Assembly (NCBI RefSeq): GCF_024451105.1
Contig: NZ_JANGEY010000001.1
Location: forward strand, 186,001 to 250,000
Reading direction: 5' to 3'
Length of the DNA stretch: 64,000 nucleotides
Origin: Stutzerimonas stutzeri
GTDB taxonomy: Bacteria > Pseudomonadota > Gammaproteobacteria > Pseudomonadales > Pseudomonadaceae
Position 1 is the stretch's first letter. The number at the start of each line of letters is the position of its first letter. Positions 1 to 9,356 of the stretch are shown here, one piece after another. Made by a program: the position numbers and the translations under genes. Under the pieces are notes generated by a model that was not told the origin of the DNA, searched no databases, and saw only the letters and a list, made by a program, of their open reading frames with translations.

Positions 1-570
1 TACTGCCCGCTGCTGGTGAGCATCGGCAGCCACCAGCAGGCGCTGGCCGCCGGCGTGCTGGCCGGCTGGCTCGGCGAGCAGGGCCTGGCCGCCCAGCTCA
101 AGAGCTTCCCCAACGCCCGCTACGCCGAGGGGCGCGAGGCGGTCGCCGAACTGCTGCGCGCCCAGGTCGGCGCCCTCGACGGCCTGAAGCGCAAGCTCAA
201 CACCCCACTGCCGCTCGGCGGCAAGCCGCCGCAGCCCTACCAGGCCGAAGCCTGGCGCAGCGGCGCCTCGCTCGAGCTGATCGACGCCAGCCTGGCCAGT
301 GCCGAGGCGCAGTGGCGCGAAGGCGTGCGCGAGCTGCTCGGCAAGGAGCAGGCCGACCTGGCCACCCGCATCGATGCCGCCTACAGCGAAACCCGCCAGC
401 GCCTCAAGGCCCTCGGCCGACCGCTCGGCGATCTGCTCGGCGACGAGCCCGGCCGCACCGCCCTCGTCCAGCTGTACGACAGCCTGAACGGCCTGCACCG
501 CCTGCACGAGGGCGAGCTGGCCAGGGCGCTGGACATCCAGCTCGGCTTCAACGCCCACGACGGCGACTGA
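1..570 (+). CDS. Imelysin-family (M75-like) protein, 5'-truncated
   Basis: The frame is open to the left edge, reading YCPLLVSIGS before the first GTG at 16, so this is the C-terminal about 189 residues of a longer gene and not a complete 184-residue protein. The helical, Ala/Leu-rich C-terminus ending in LNGLHRLHEGELARALDIQLGFN fits the imelysin-like family of periplasmic or lipoprotein iron-uptake proteins. It lies 49 bp before a DUF1513 gene. I recall the same imelysin/DUF1513 pairing in Pseudomonas, next to a di-haem oxidoreductase and a second imelysin gene upstream. Family assignment rests partly on this context; no catalytic motif is visible in the fragment. Confidence 0.72.
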   Translation, partial: YCPLLVSIGSHQQALAAGVLAGWLGEQGLAAQLKSFPNARYAEGREAVAELLRAQVGALDGLKRKLNTPLPLGGKPPQPYQAEAWRSGASLELIDASLASAEAQWREGVRELLGKEQADLATRIDAAYSETRQRLKALGRPLGDLLGDEPGRTALVQLYDSLNGLHRLHEGELARALDIQLGFNAHDGD

Positions 571-619
571 GTTTCCCGCCGCACAGGGAGGTGCATTCCG
601 TCCCCACCCCGGAGCCACC

Positions 620-1717
620 ATGCACAGACGCACCTTTCTCGGCCTCGGCGGCGCCCTGCTGGCCGCCTCGGCCCTCGGCGGCTGGACCCTCGGCCGCAGC
701 GCCGGCCAGACGCCGCTGCTGCTCTCTGCGCGCGACGACGCCGACGGCCGCCACTACGCGGTCGGCTACCGTCTCGACGGCACGCGCCAGTTCGCCACCC
801 CGGTCGCCGAGCGCTGCCACGACGTGGTGTCGCATCCGGCACTGCCGCTGGCGCTGTTCGTCGGCCGCCGGCCGAGCCGCGAAAGCTACCTGATCGACAC
901 CCGCGACGGGCGCCTGCTGCAGACCGTCGCCAGCCCCGCCGAGCGGCACTTCCAGGGGCATGCGGTGTTCCACCGCGGCGGCGAGCGGCTCTATGCCACC
1001 GAGAACGACACCGGCGAGCCCGGCCGCGGAGTGATCGGCGTCTGGCGCCTGCAGGGGCACCGGCTGGTGCGCGAGACCGAGCTGTCGACCCACGGCATCG
1101 GCCCGCACCAGCTGCTGTGGCTGCCCGACGGCGAGACCCTGGTGGTGGCCAATGGCGGCATCCGCACCGAGGCCGACAGCCGCGAGAAGATGAACCTCGA
1201 CGCCATGGAGCCGAGTCTGGTGCTGCTGCGCCGCGACGGTACGCTGCTCAGCAAGGAGCAGTTGCCCGAGTCGACGAACAGCGTGCGCCACCTGGCGGTG
1301 GCCAGCGACGGCACCGTGGTCAGCGGCCAGCAGTACGAGGGCGACCCGGCCGACGCCGCGCCCCTGGTGGCGATCAAGCGCCCCGGCGAGGCGTTCCGGC
1401 CCTTCCCGCTCGGCGAGGCGCAGCGCCAGGCGATGCGCCAGTACACCGCCAGCGTGGCGATCCACAGCGGCCTGCGCCTGCTGGCGATCACCGCGCCGCG
1501 CGGCAACCGGGTGTTCGTCTGGGACCTGGACAGCGGCGCCGTGCGCCTGGATGCGCCACTGCCCGACTGCGCCGGGGTCGCCGCCTGCGCCGAGGGCTTC
1601 GTGGTCAGTTCGGGGCAGGGCCGTTGTCGCCTCTACGACTGCCGCGGCGAGCGGATCGCCGTGCAAGCGCTGCAACTGCCGGCCGGCCTCTGGGACAACC
1701 ACCTGCGCCTGGCCTGA
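620..1717 (+). CDS. DUF1513 protein with Tat-type signal peptide
   Basis: A 365-residue protein. Its N-terminus has a twin-arginine motif (HRRTFLGLG, residues 2-10) followed by a hydrophobic Ala/Leu/Gly stretch, so export by Tat to the periplasm is likely. The rest looks like a beta-propeller: repeated GHAVF, HGIGPHQLLWLPDGETLVVANGGI and VRHLAVASDGTVVSGQQYEGD blocks. This matches DUF1513, which is usually encoded after imelysin and di-haem cytochrome peroxidase-like genes in putative iron-uptake loci. Its biochemical role is not established. It follows the imelysin gene by 49 bp in the same direction and is probably co-transcribed. Confidence 0.82.
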   Translation: MHRRTFLGLGGALLAASALGGWTLGRSAGQTPLLLSARDDADGRHYAVGYRLDGTRQFATPVAERCHDVVSHPALPLALFVGRRPSRESYLIDTRDGRLLQTVASPAERHFQGHAVFHRGGERLYATENDTGEPGRGVIGVWRLQGHRLVRETELSTHGIGPHQLLWLPDGETLVVANGGIRTEADSREKMNLDAMEPSLVLLRRDGTLLSKEQLPESTNSVRHLAVASDGTVVSGQQYEGDPADAAPLVAIKRPGEAFRPFPLGEAQRQAMRQYTASVAIHSGLRLLAITAPRGNRVFVWDLDSGAVRLDAPLPDCAGVAACAEGFVVSSGQGRCRLYDCRGERIAVQALQLPAGLWDNHLRLA

Positions 1718-1727
1718 GGCACGAACG

Positions 1728-1758
1728 AAAGCGGCCGCCCCGCACGCGGGACGGCCGC
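1728..1758 (-). terminator. Hairpin terminator after the colR-inaA operon
   Basis: Arms GCGGCCG (1731-1737) and CGGCCGC (1752-1758) enclose an inner CCCG/CGGG pairing. On the minus strand the stem is followed by TTTCGTT. It sits between the convergent DUF1513 gene and the small membrane protein gene and can serve both. Confidence 0.6.
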
Positions 1759-1774
1759 CCTGCCAGCGCGGACT

Positions 1775-2002
1775 TCAGCCGCGCATGCCCTGGACCAGTT
1801 GGTACAGCATCAGCAATCCTTGCGGGTCGGACTCCCTGCGCGCCTGCTGCGCGGCGCTCGGGGTACTCTGCGCCAGCGGTCGATGGGCCAGCTCGCTGCT
1901 GCGGATCACCGTCAGCCCGGGCTCCAGCCAGCCGATTGCCGCCTGCACGACCACGCCGAGCGCCGCCGCCATGAACAGACCGCGAAAGACTGACGGTGCC
2001 AT
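1775..2002 (-). CDS. Small hypothetical membrane-anchored protein
   Basis: A 75-residue protein with one hydrophobic segment (about residues 7-25, FRGLFMAAALGVVVQAAIG) and a polar tail with Gln/Ser/Arg that probably faces the periplasm or cytoplasm. I do not recognise a domain. It starts 17 bp after the inaA stop in the same direction, which makes it the last gene of the colR-colS-methyltransferase-inaA run. A small hypothetical gene occupies this place in P. aeruginosa as I remember it. The start ATG at 2002 is the only one before the hydrophobic segment apart from an internal Met at residue 11. Confidence 0.62.
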   Translation of the reverse strand: MAPSVFRGLFMAAALGVVVQAAIGWLEPGLTVIRSSELAHRPLAQSTPSAAQQARRESDPQGLLMLYQLVQGMRG

Positions 2003-2019
2003 GTCGGTTACCTCTCGAT

Positions 2020-2709
2020 CTACGTGGTAGCGGAGCTACACCGATAACCGTAGTCGAGGCTCTCCCACTCCAGACTTCCCCACGACGAGTGGCGGCGCAG
2101 CTGGCGCAGGTCGTGACGCGCCGCACGCTGGCGGCTGAGCCGGCGGCGGCTCTTCTCCAGATCGAGCAGCGCCACCTCGACCTGCCCGGCCGCATCGGTG
2201 CGCACGAAGATGTGCTTGGGATACAGGCAGCCGTGCTGCCAGCGCGCCCGGTGCAGACGCGCCAGCAGGCTGCCCAGACGCCGGAACAGGCGGATCCTCA
2301 GCTCGTCGCTCCAGCCCTGCTGGTCGCCGCGCGCGTAGCAGGCTTCCAGACTCTCGTAGCCCTCCAGCGCCGCGGTGACCAGCAGCGCCTGCCGGCGGCC
2401 GGCGCAGCGCCGGGTGGCGCAGAACACCGCTTCCGGCACCGGCACGCCGAGGGCGGCGAAGGCACGCAGCGCCCGCTGCTCGCGCAGCACGGTCGGTTCG
2501 CCGAACGGATGCAGCCAGTCGCGGTAGCAATGGTCGACCTGCTGCTTGCGATACAGCAGACGCCCATCGGGCGCGCGCAGGCGCTGCACGCCGCTCAGCC
2601 CGCCGCGCCGGGCGTTGGGCGCCTCGACCCATTCGCCGGGCAGGGCCAGCCAGCGTTCGAACTCGTCCTGCTGCGACAGTCCCGGCAGCCCGCTCAGTAC
2701 GCTGTCCAT
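2020..2709 (-). CDS. inaA: InaA-type lipopolysaccharide kinase-like protein
   Basis: A 229-residue protein of the lipopolysaccharide kinase (Kdo/WaaP, InaA) family, a small eukaryotic-like kinase fold. Visible landmarks are LLYRKQQ near residue 50 (nucleotide-binding Lys), QHGCLYPKHIFVR near 158-170 (catalytic-loop region, HG...HI) and ALLDLEK near 180 (metal-binding Asp, in place of DFG). The gene follows the methyltransferase by 3 bp, so the two are translationally close. In Pseudomonas the ColRS system is linked to outer-membrane integrity, and an LPS-modifying kinase in its operon fits that role. The substrate cannot be read from sequence. Confidence 0.83.
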   Translation of the reverse strand: MDSVLSGLPGLSQQDEFERWLALPGEWVEAPNARRGGLSGVQRLRAPDGRLLYRKQQVDHCYRDWLHPFGEPTVLREQRALRAFAALGVPVPEAVFCATRRCAGRRQALLVTAALEGYESLEACYARGDQQGWSDELRIRLFRRLGSLLARLHRARWQHGCLYPKHIFVRTDAAGQVEVALLDLEKSRRRLSRQRAARHDLRQLRRHSSWGSLEWESLDYGYRCSSATT

Positions 2710-2712
2710 GGC

Positions 2713-3393
2713 TCAGCCCTTGCGCAGCACGTAGACCCGCCACATGGCGTAGCCGGGCAGGAAGTCGTAGTGGCCGTCGATGCGCAGTCCCGCAGCGCGG
2801 AACTCCTGCTCGATCTGCTGCCGGGGAATCACGAAGCGGTTCTGGTAATCGCCGACCTTGCCCGCCTCGCGGCGCCGGCGCTCGAGGCGTCGGCGCTTCC
2901 AGGCCTTGTAGTTGCCGTCCACCCACAGCGAGAGGATCACGCTGTCGCGACTCACCCGATGGAACTCGCGCAGCAGGACCGCCCGGTCGGCGGCCTCGCC
3001 GATGTGGTGCAGCAGGCGCATGCAGAAGATGCTGTCCACCGAGCCGTCGGGCAGATCGATGGCGAAGGCTGAGGTCTGCAGCGGCTTGACCCGCCGGACC
3101 ACCTCGGCAGGCTGGGCGGCGCAGGCCACCTCCAGCATGTGCGCCGAGTTGTCGGCGCCGACGATCACCCGGTTGGCCTTCTCGGCCAGCATCGGCCAGA
3201 AACGTCCGGCCCCGCAGGGCAGATCGAGGACCAGACCGGGATCGCCGGCGCGCTCGAGCGCGCGCCGCGCCAGCTGCACGTCGCGCCAGTGCGACAGCCG
3301 TCGGGCCAGACCGTCCTGGTGCTTCTCGAAGTAGTCGCGGGCGTGCTGGGCGTCGTATTTACGGGAAAACTCGAGTTCGACGGGGGCGGGCAT
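2713..3393 (-). CDS. Class I SAM-dependent methyltransferase
   Basis: A 226-residue Rossmann-fold methyltransferase. Motif I is VLDLPCGAGRFWPML (about residues 55-69), followed by VIVGADNSAHML (motif II acidic residue) and DLPDGSVDSIFCMRLLHHI (motif IV region), as in the Methyltransf_11 family. A basic patch (KRRRLERRRRE) follows the core and may contact an anionic substrate such as LPS or nucleic acid. It lies between colS (92 bp upstream) and inaA (3 bp downstream), as the third gene of the colRS operon. The substrate is unknown; membrane or LPS modification is an inference from the context. Confidence 0.8.
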   Translation of the reverse strand: MPAPVELEFSRKYDAQHARDYFEKHQDGLARRLSHWRDVQLARRALERAGDPGLVLDLPCGAGRFWPMLAEKANRVIVGADNSAHMLEVACAAQPAEVVRRVKPLQTSAFAIDLPDGSVDSIFCMRLLHHIGEAADRAVLLREFHRVSRDSVILSLWVDGNYKAWKRRRLERRRREAGKVGDYQNRFVIPRQQIEQEFRAAGLRIDGHYDFLPGYAMWRVYVLRKG

Positions 3394-3485
3394 GAGGCGG
3401 TTTCCGACTTGATCTGACCCGTGCAGCCTAGATCTGCCGGCGTCATCCGCCCGTCATGCCGCCGTGAAAAATCCGTCAAGCGCCC

Positions 3486-4796
3486 TCACAGGCTCACCTC
3501 GAAGCGGCAGCCATGCGGCTCGACCGGCAGCAGACGGATCCGCCAGCCTTCCTGGGCGCAGATCCGCTGCACCAGCGACAGACCGAGGCCCAGGCCGTCG
3601 CCGCGCTCGCGGGTGCCGCGCACGAAGGGCTCGAACACCGACTCGCGCAGCGCCTCGGGAATCCCCGCGCCGCTGTCCTCGACGCTGGCGCCGTCGCGGC
3701 GCAGGCTCAGGCGGATGTAGCCGCTGTCGGTGTAGTGCCAGGCGTTGCGCAGCAGGTTGCCGAGCACCGCGCGCAGCAGCGCCGCGTTGTACAGGGGCGG
3801 AGCCTCGGCGCCCGACGCAGCGGCGCCCGACGCAACGGCGCCCGACGCGGCATCGGCGACGACATAGTCCAGACGCAGCCCCTTGGCCTCGACCGGTTCG
3901 CGCCACTGCGCCACCAGCTCGTCGGCCACCTCGCGCAGGGTCGCCTGCGGCGTGCCGTTGTCCTGCCCGGTCCGGGCGCGGGCCAGCTGCAGGAAGGTCT
4001 GCACCAGCTCGCGCATCTCCGCCGTGGCCCGGGCGATGCGCCGCACCTGGCGCCTGGCCGGTTCGTCGAGGCCGGGATTCTCCAGCAGCAGCTCGCAGGA
4101 GCTGGCCAGCACCATCAGCGGCGTGCGCAGTTCGTGGCTGACGTCGCTGGTGAACAGCTGCTCGCGCTCGAGCGCCTGGCGCAGCTGGCTGAGAGTCGAG
4201 TCGAAGGCGGCGGCCAGTTGGCCGACCTCGTCGGGCACGTAGTCCGGCGCCAGCGGCGGGGCCAGCGCCAGCAACTGGTCGCGATGGCGCACCTGGCGCG
4301 CCAGACGGATCACCGGCGACATCACCCGGCGCGCCAGCAGCCAGCCGAGCAGTGCGGCGAGCAGCAGGCTGAACAGGAAGCCGGTCGCCACCACCAGGTA
4401 CATCAGCTGTTCGCGGCGCTCGAAATCGGTCTGGTCCTGCAGCAGCACGTAGCGGCGCCCGTCGACGATGCGCACCATGGCATGCCAGGCGCTGTCGCTG
4501 CGGAACACCTCGTGAAAGCCCTCGTCCAGACCCTCCAGATCGCCCGGCATGGCGAACTCCTCGAGCCCGTCGGTGAAGTGGAACAACTGGTCCGGGCGCG
4601 GCTGGGCGCGCCACTCGTCCATGGTCTCCATCTTCAGCAGACGATCGAGATCGCGGCCCAGCTGCGCCGAGAGCAGGCGCTCCTCGACCAGGTGCACGGT
4701 GACCACGGTGCCGACGGCGAAGGTGCCGGCGACCAGCAGGGTGACCAGCACGAAACCGATGACGATGCGCTGGGCGAGGCTGGGCTTAAAGCGCAT
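3486..4796 (-). CDS. colS: Sensor histidine kinase ColS
   Basis: A 436-residue inner-membrane histidine kinase. TM1 spans about residues 9-33 and TM2 about 131-154, enclosing a roughly 95-residue periplasmic sensor. HAMP follows, then the H-box SHELRTP with phospho-acceptor His221, an N-box (LLRNAWHYTDSGY), G1 (DSGAGIP) and G2 (GDGLGLGLSLV). The sensor contains His35, Glu38, His105 and an E126-R-R-E129 ExxE motif. These are residue types and positions I recall for metal (Zn/Fe) sensing by P. putida ColS. It overlaps colR by 11 bp. An unusual feature is a three-unit ASGA(V/A/E) repeat at residues 317-331, just before the N-box. Confidence 0.9.
   Translation of the reverse strand: MRFKPSLAQRIVIGFVLVTLLVAGTFAVGTVVTVHLVEERLLSAQLGRDLDRLLKMETMDEWRAQPRPDQLFHFTDGLEEFAMPGDLEGLDEGFHEVFRSDSAWHAMVRIVDGRRYVLLQDQTDFERREQLMYLVVATGFLFSLLLAALLGWLLARRVMSPVIRLARQVRHRDQLLALAPPLAPDYVPDEVGQLAAAFDSTLSQLRQALEREQLFTSDVSHELRTPLMVLASSCELLLENPGLDEPARRQVRRIARATAEMRELVQTFLQLARARTGQDNGTPQATLREVADELVAQWREPVEAKGLRLDYVVADAASGAVASGAAASGAEAPPLYNAALLRAVLGNLLRNAWHYTDSGYIRLSLRRDGASVEDSGAGIPEALRESVFEPFVRGTRERGDGLGLGLSLVQRICAQEGWRIRLLPVEPHGCRFEVSL
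3806..3850. repeat. Three 15-bp tandem repeats inside colS
   Basis: Three adjacent copies of cggcgcccgacgcag (3806-3820), with last two bases aa in the second and gg in the third. They keep the reading frame and encode ASGA(V/A/E) three times in ColS, between the dimerisation domain and the ATP-binding N-box. Such units can expand or contract by slippage without a frameshift. Confidence 0.9.
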
Positions 4797-5469
4797 CGGC
4801 GCTCTCGGCCAGGCGATAGCCGACGCCGTGCACGGTATGCAGCAGCGGGCGCGGGAAGGGCTTGTCGATCACTTGGCGCAACTGGTGGATATGGCTGCGC
4901 AGGCTGTCGCTGTCCGGGCAGTCGTCGCCCCACAGCGCCTCCTCCAGGACCTCGCGGCGCAGCACGTGCGGACTCTTCTGCATCAAGAGGGCGAGCAGCT
5001 TGAGCCCCAGCGGGTTGAGCTTGAGGCGCCGACCGCCACGGCTGACCTCGAGGGTATCGAGGTCGTAGTGCAGATCGCCGACCTGCAGCTCGCGCCGCGC
5101 CCCGCCGAGGCTGCGGCGCAGCACCGCCTCGATGCGCGCGGCCAGCTCGGACAGCGCGAACGGCTTGATCAGGTAGTCGTCGGCGCCGGACTGGAAGCCC
5201 TGCAGGCGGTCGTCGAGCTGGTCGCGGGCGGTGAGCATGATCACCGGCACCGCGCTGCGCGCCTCCTCGCGCAGACGCCGGCACAGGCTGTAGCCGTCGA
5301 GGCCGGGCAGCATGACGTCGAGCACCAGCAGGTCGTAGTGGCCCTTGACCGCCAGATGCAGGCCGGACAGGCCGTCCTGGGCGCAGTCGACGCTGTAGCC
5401 CTTGAGCGTCAGGTAGTCGGCCAGATTGGCCAGGATGTCGCGATTGTCTTCGACCAGCAGAATGCGCAT
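4786..5469 (-). CDS. colR: Response regulator ColR (OmpR family)
   Basis: A 227-residue regulator. The receiver domain starts at MRILLVEDN and has the acidic pair near residues 7-8, the phosphorylatable Asp51 in VLDVMLPG, Thr in MLTAR and Lys in IKPF. A C-terminal winged-helix DNA-binding domain follows (LNPLGLKLLALLMQ to LLHTVHGVGYRL). The frame extends 29 codons upstream, but the ATG at 5469 is preceded by GAGGAAA and begins at the conserved receiver start, so I use it. The stop overlaps colS by 11 bp. ColRS in pseudomonads responds to excess Zn/Fe and polymyxin and controls membrane-protective genes. Confidence 0.9.
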   Translation of the reverse strand: MRILLVEDNRDILANLADYLTLKGYSVDCAQDGLSGLHLAVKGHYDLLVLDVMLPGLDGYSLCRRLREEARSAVPVIMLTARDQLDDRLQGFQSGADDYLIKPFALSELAARIEAVLRRSLGGARRELQVGDLHYDLDTLEVSRGGRRLKLNPLGLKLLALLMQKSPHVLRREVLEEALWGDDCPDSDSLRSHIHQLRQVIDKPFPRPLLHTVHGVGYRLAESADAL

Positions 5470-5597
5470 CGGGTTTCCTCCTGCCAGTGGATGGCGGCAG
5501 GTTCGGGAGATTTTCAACGGAGTCGCCAAGATAGCGAATGACGCCGCACCTGGCACGCCCGTCTCGACCGCCAGCAGGCGAGCGGAAGGCCGTCATG

Positions 5598-5628
5598 AAA
5601 AAACCCCGGAGCCTTGCGGCACCGGGGT
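5598..5628 (-). terminator. Rho-independent terminator of groESL
   Basis: On the minus strand the stem ACCCCGG-T-GCC with a GCAA tetraloop pairs with GGC-T-CCGGGGT and is followed by six T residues. It lies 29 bp after the groEL stop. Confidence 0.93.
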
Positions 5629-5657
5629 CCTTTCTCGGGCTGCGGGAGCCGGACGGC

Positions 5658-7322
<1,665 letters not shown>

Positions 7323-7351
7323 TCAGGAAATGCGCGAAAAGCGGCGGGAAC

Positions 7352-7645
7352 TCAGTCTTCGACGATGGCGAGGATCTCGTTCTCGCCCATCACCAGCAGG
7401 TCTTCGCCGTCGACCTTGACGGTGTTGCTGCCCGAGTAGGGACCGAACACCACCTTGTCGCCGACCTTGACGGTCAGGGCACGCACTTCGCCGTTGTCCA
7501 GAACGCGACCGGCGCCGACAGCGACGACTTCACCGCGATTCGGCTTCTCGGCAGCGGAACCCGGCAGGACGATACCGCCTGCAGTCTTGGTTTCTTCTTC
7601 GCTGCGACGAATCACGACGCGGTCATGCAGAGGACGAAGCTTCAT
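7352..7645 (-). CDS. groES: Co-chaperonin GroES
   Basis: A 97-residue co-chaperonin, the heptameric lid of GroEL. It starts with [11 protein letters not shown]. The mobile loop [16 protein letters not shown] (residues 16-31) carries the IVL contact to GroEL, and the C-terminus reads [12 protein letters not shown]. Full family length. The start ATG has AGGAGAG upstream. First gene of the groES-groEL operon; the sigma-32-like promoter lies about 150 bp upstream. Confidence 0.97.
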   Translation of the reverse strand: MKLRPLHDRVVIRRSEEETKTAGGIVLPGSAAEKPNRGEVVAVGAGRVLDNGEVRALTVKVGDKVVFGPYSGSNTVKVDGEDLLVMGENEILAIVED

Positions 7646-7790
7646 TGTCGATCTCTCCTAACAGGTTGTTTCCAGCGACCGATGAACTTCACCGGCGGGT
7701 TGGTAGTTTCCGGCTGGGCCGGGAGCGGCGCGCCGGGCGCACCGCGAAAGTCCGGGCAGCGATTGCGTGCTGCAATCCTGCGCTGACCGC

Positions 7791-7819
7791 TAGATGTGGG
7801 CCGGCAAGGGCATTTCAAG
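7791..7819 (-). promoter_or_regulatory. Sigma-32 (RpoH) type heat-shock promoter of groES
   Basis: On the minus strand CTTGAAA (7819-7813) matches the RpoH -35. It is followed after 12 nt by CCCACATCTA (7800-7791), close to the CCCCATNTA -10. No CIRCE repeat is visible, which agrees with RpoH control of groE in pseudomonads. Confidence 0.82.
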
Positions 7820-7838
7820 GGGCAGGACAAAAAAAATT

Positions 7839-8279
7839 TCAGTCGTCGTGGCGCCGCCACTCGCCCTCGATGACCTGCGGGCGCGACTGGCCCGGCTCGT
7901 GCGGCGCCGGGCCGGACTGCGGACGCCGCCGGGCGGCGCCGCGCAGCAGGCGCTGGCGCAGGCTGCGACGGGTGAAGGGCAGCAGACAGAGGATGCCGAG
8001 GGCATCGCTGACGAAGCCCGGCAGCAGCAGCAGGAAGCCGCCGAGGGCCAGCAGCAGGCCGTCGAGCATTTCCTGCTCCGGCGGCTCGCCGGCGAGCAGC
8101 CTGGCGCGCGCGCGCCAGGCGGTGGCCGGGCCGGCGATGCGCAGCAGGAAGCCGCCGGCCAGCGCACCGGCGATCACCAGCAGCAGGGTGGCCAGTACCC
8201 CGATGTGGCTGCCGACCACGATCAGCAGGGCCAGCTCGAGCAGGGGAAAGAGGATCAGGGCGGACAGCAGCAGAGGCAT
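7839..8279 (-). CDS. fxsA: FxsA family membrane protein
   Basis: A 146-residue inner-membrane protein. Hydrophobic segments at about residues 1-20, 23-45 and 72-98 (LLLALGGFLLLLPGFVSDALG) carry the FxsA signature, and a basic/Pro-rich cytoplasmic tail follows. In E. coli, FxsA overexpression suppresses phage T7 exclusion by the F plasmid; its normal role is unclear. It lies upstream of groES on the same strand but is separated by the heat-shock promoter, so the two are independently expressible. Confidence 0.85.
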   Translation of the reverse strand: MPLLLSALILFPLLELALLIVVGSHIGVLATLLLVIAGALAGGFLLRIAGPATAWRARARLLAGEPPEQEMLDGLLLALGGFLLLLPGFVSDALGILCLLPFTRRSLRQRLLRGAARRRPQSGPAPHEPGQSRPQVIEGEWRRHDD

Positions 8280-8561
8280 CTAAGCGGATTTCCTGAAGGG
8301 CGTGACAAGCCAATGTGACATGAGATGGCGCCGTCGTCAGGCGAATTCAAGCAGCGCCCCCGCCGCCCGTCGCTCCGCCACCGCCGCCGCGCCGCTGCGC
8401 CACGAGAAACTCCTTGACCTGCCCGGATGCCTATGCTGCACTTCAAAACACGCTCATGGAACGACTCCTCGTCCAGAATCCGCCGCAGCGGACAGCTCTC
8501 CCGGCAACCCCGAGGACAGCGGCGAGGCCCAACAAAACCAACGAAGCAGGGGGATTCCCTC

Positions 8562-9320
8562 ATGCAACTCCAAGACAAGGTCATCATCATCACCGGCGGC
8601 GGCCAGGGCCTCGGCCGGGCGATGGCCGAATACCTTTCATGCCGCGGTGCAAAACTGGCGCTGGTCGATCTCAACCCGGAAAAACTCGAGCAGGCCGCGA
8701 GCGCCTGCCGGGCCAACGGCGTGGAAGCCCGCACCTACATCTGCAACGTCGCCGACGAGGCCCAGGTCGAAGGCATGGTCGCCCAGGTGGCCGTCGACTT
8801 CGGCGCCATCCACGGCCTGATCAACAACGCCGGCATCCTCCGCGACGGCATGCTGCTGAAACTGAAGGACGGCGCGGTCGAGAAACTGGCGCTGGCGCAG
8901 TGGCAGGCGGTGATCGACGTCAACCTCACCGGAGTGTTCCTGTGCACCCGCGAGGTGGCGGCGAAGATGCTCGAACTGCAGTGCCAGGGCGTCATCGTCA
9001 ACATCTCCTCGGTATCGCGCGCCGGCAACATGGGCCAGAGCAACTACTCCGCGGCCAAGGCCGCCGTGGCCTCGCTCACCGTGGTGTGGGCCAAGGAACT
9101 GGCGCGCCACGGCATCCGCGTCGGCGCCATCGCCCCCGGCTTCATCGGCACCGAGATGGTCGCCAGCATGAAGGCCGAGGCTCTGGAGCGCATGGTTTCG
9201 GCCATTCCGCTCCGGCGCCTGGGCCAGCCCGAGGAGATCGCCCAGGCCGCCGCCTTCATCTTCGAGAGCGACTACTTCACTGGCCGAGTGCTCGAACTGG
9301 ACGGCGGCATCCGCCTGTAA
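8562..9320 (+). CDS. Short-chain dehydrogenase/reductase, FabG-like
   Basis: A 252-residue classical SDR. It has a nucleotide-binding TGGGQGLG (residues 11-18), NNAG (88-91), catalytic Ser150 in NISS, Tyr162-x3-Lys166 in NYSAAK, and a C-terminal GRVLELDGGIRL. Asp36 after the second strand favours NAD(H). The frame continues 45 codons upstream, but ATG 8562 has AGGGGG before it and starts the SDR fold, so the longer reading is unlikely. The substrate is not predictable. It resembles 3-oxoacyl-ACP reductases. It is divergent from fxsA across 282 bp in which I see nothing beyond presumed promoters. Confidence 0.87.
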   Translation: MQLQDKVIIITGGGQGLGRAMAEYLSCRGAKLALVDLNPEKLEQAASACRANGVEARTYICNVADEAQVEGMVAQVAVDFGAIHGLINNAGILRDGMLLKLKDGAVEKLALAQWQAVIDVNLTGVFLCTREVAAKMLELQCQGVIVNISSVSRAGNMGQSNYSAAKAAVASLTVVWAKELARHGIRVGAIAPGFIGTEMVASMKAEALERMVSAIPLRRLGQPEEIAQAAAFIFESDYFTGRVLELDGGIRL

Positions 9321-9334
9321 GGCCGGCCAGCGTC

Positions 9335-9356
9335 AGGCGGGCGCCAGCGCCCGCCT
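9335..9356. terminator. GC-rich hairpin between convergent genes
   Basis: AGGCGGGCG (9335-9343), loop CCAG, CGCCCGCCT (9348-9356): a perfect 9-bp stem between the SDR stop and the DUF481 stop. No T-run follows on either strand, so termination is plausible but not certain. Confidence 0.5.
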
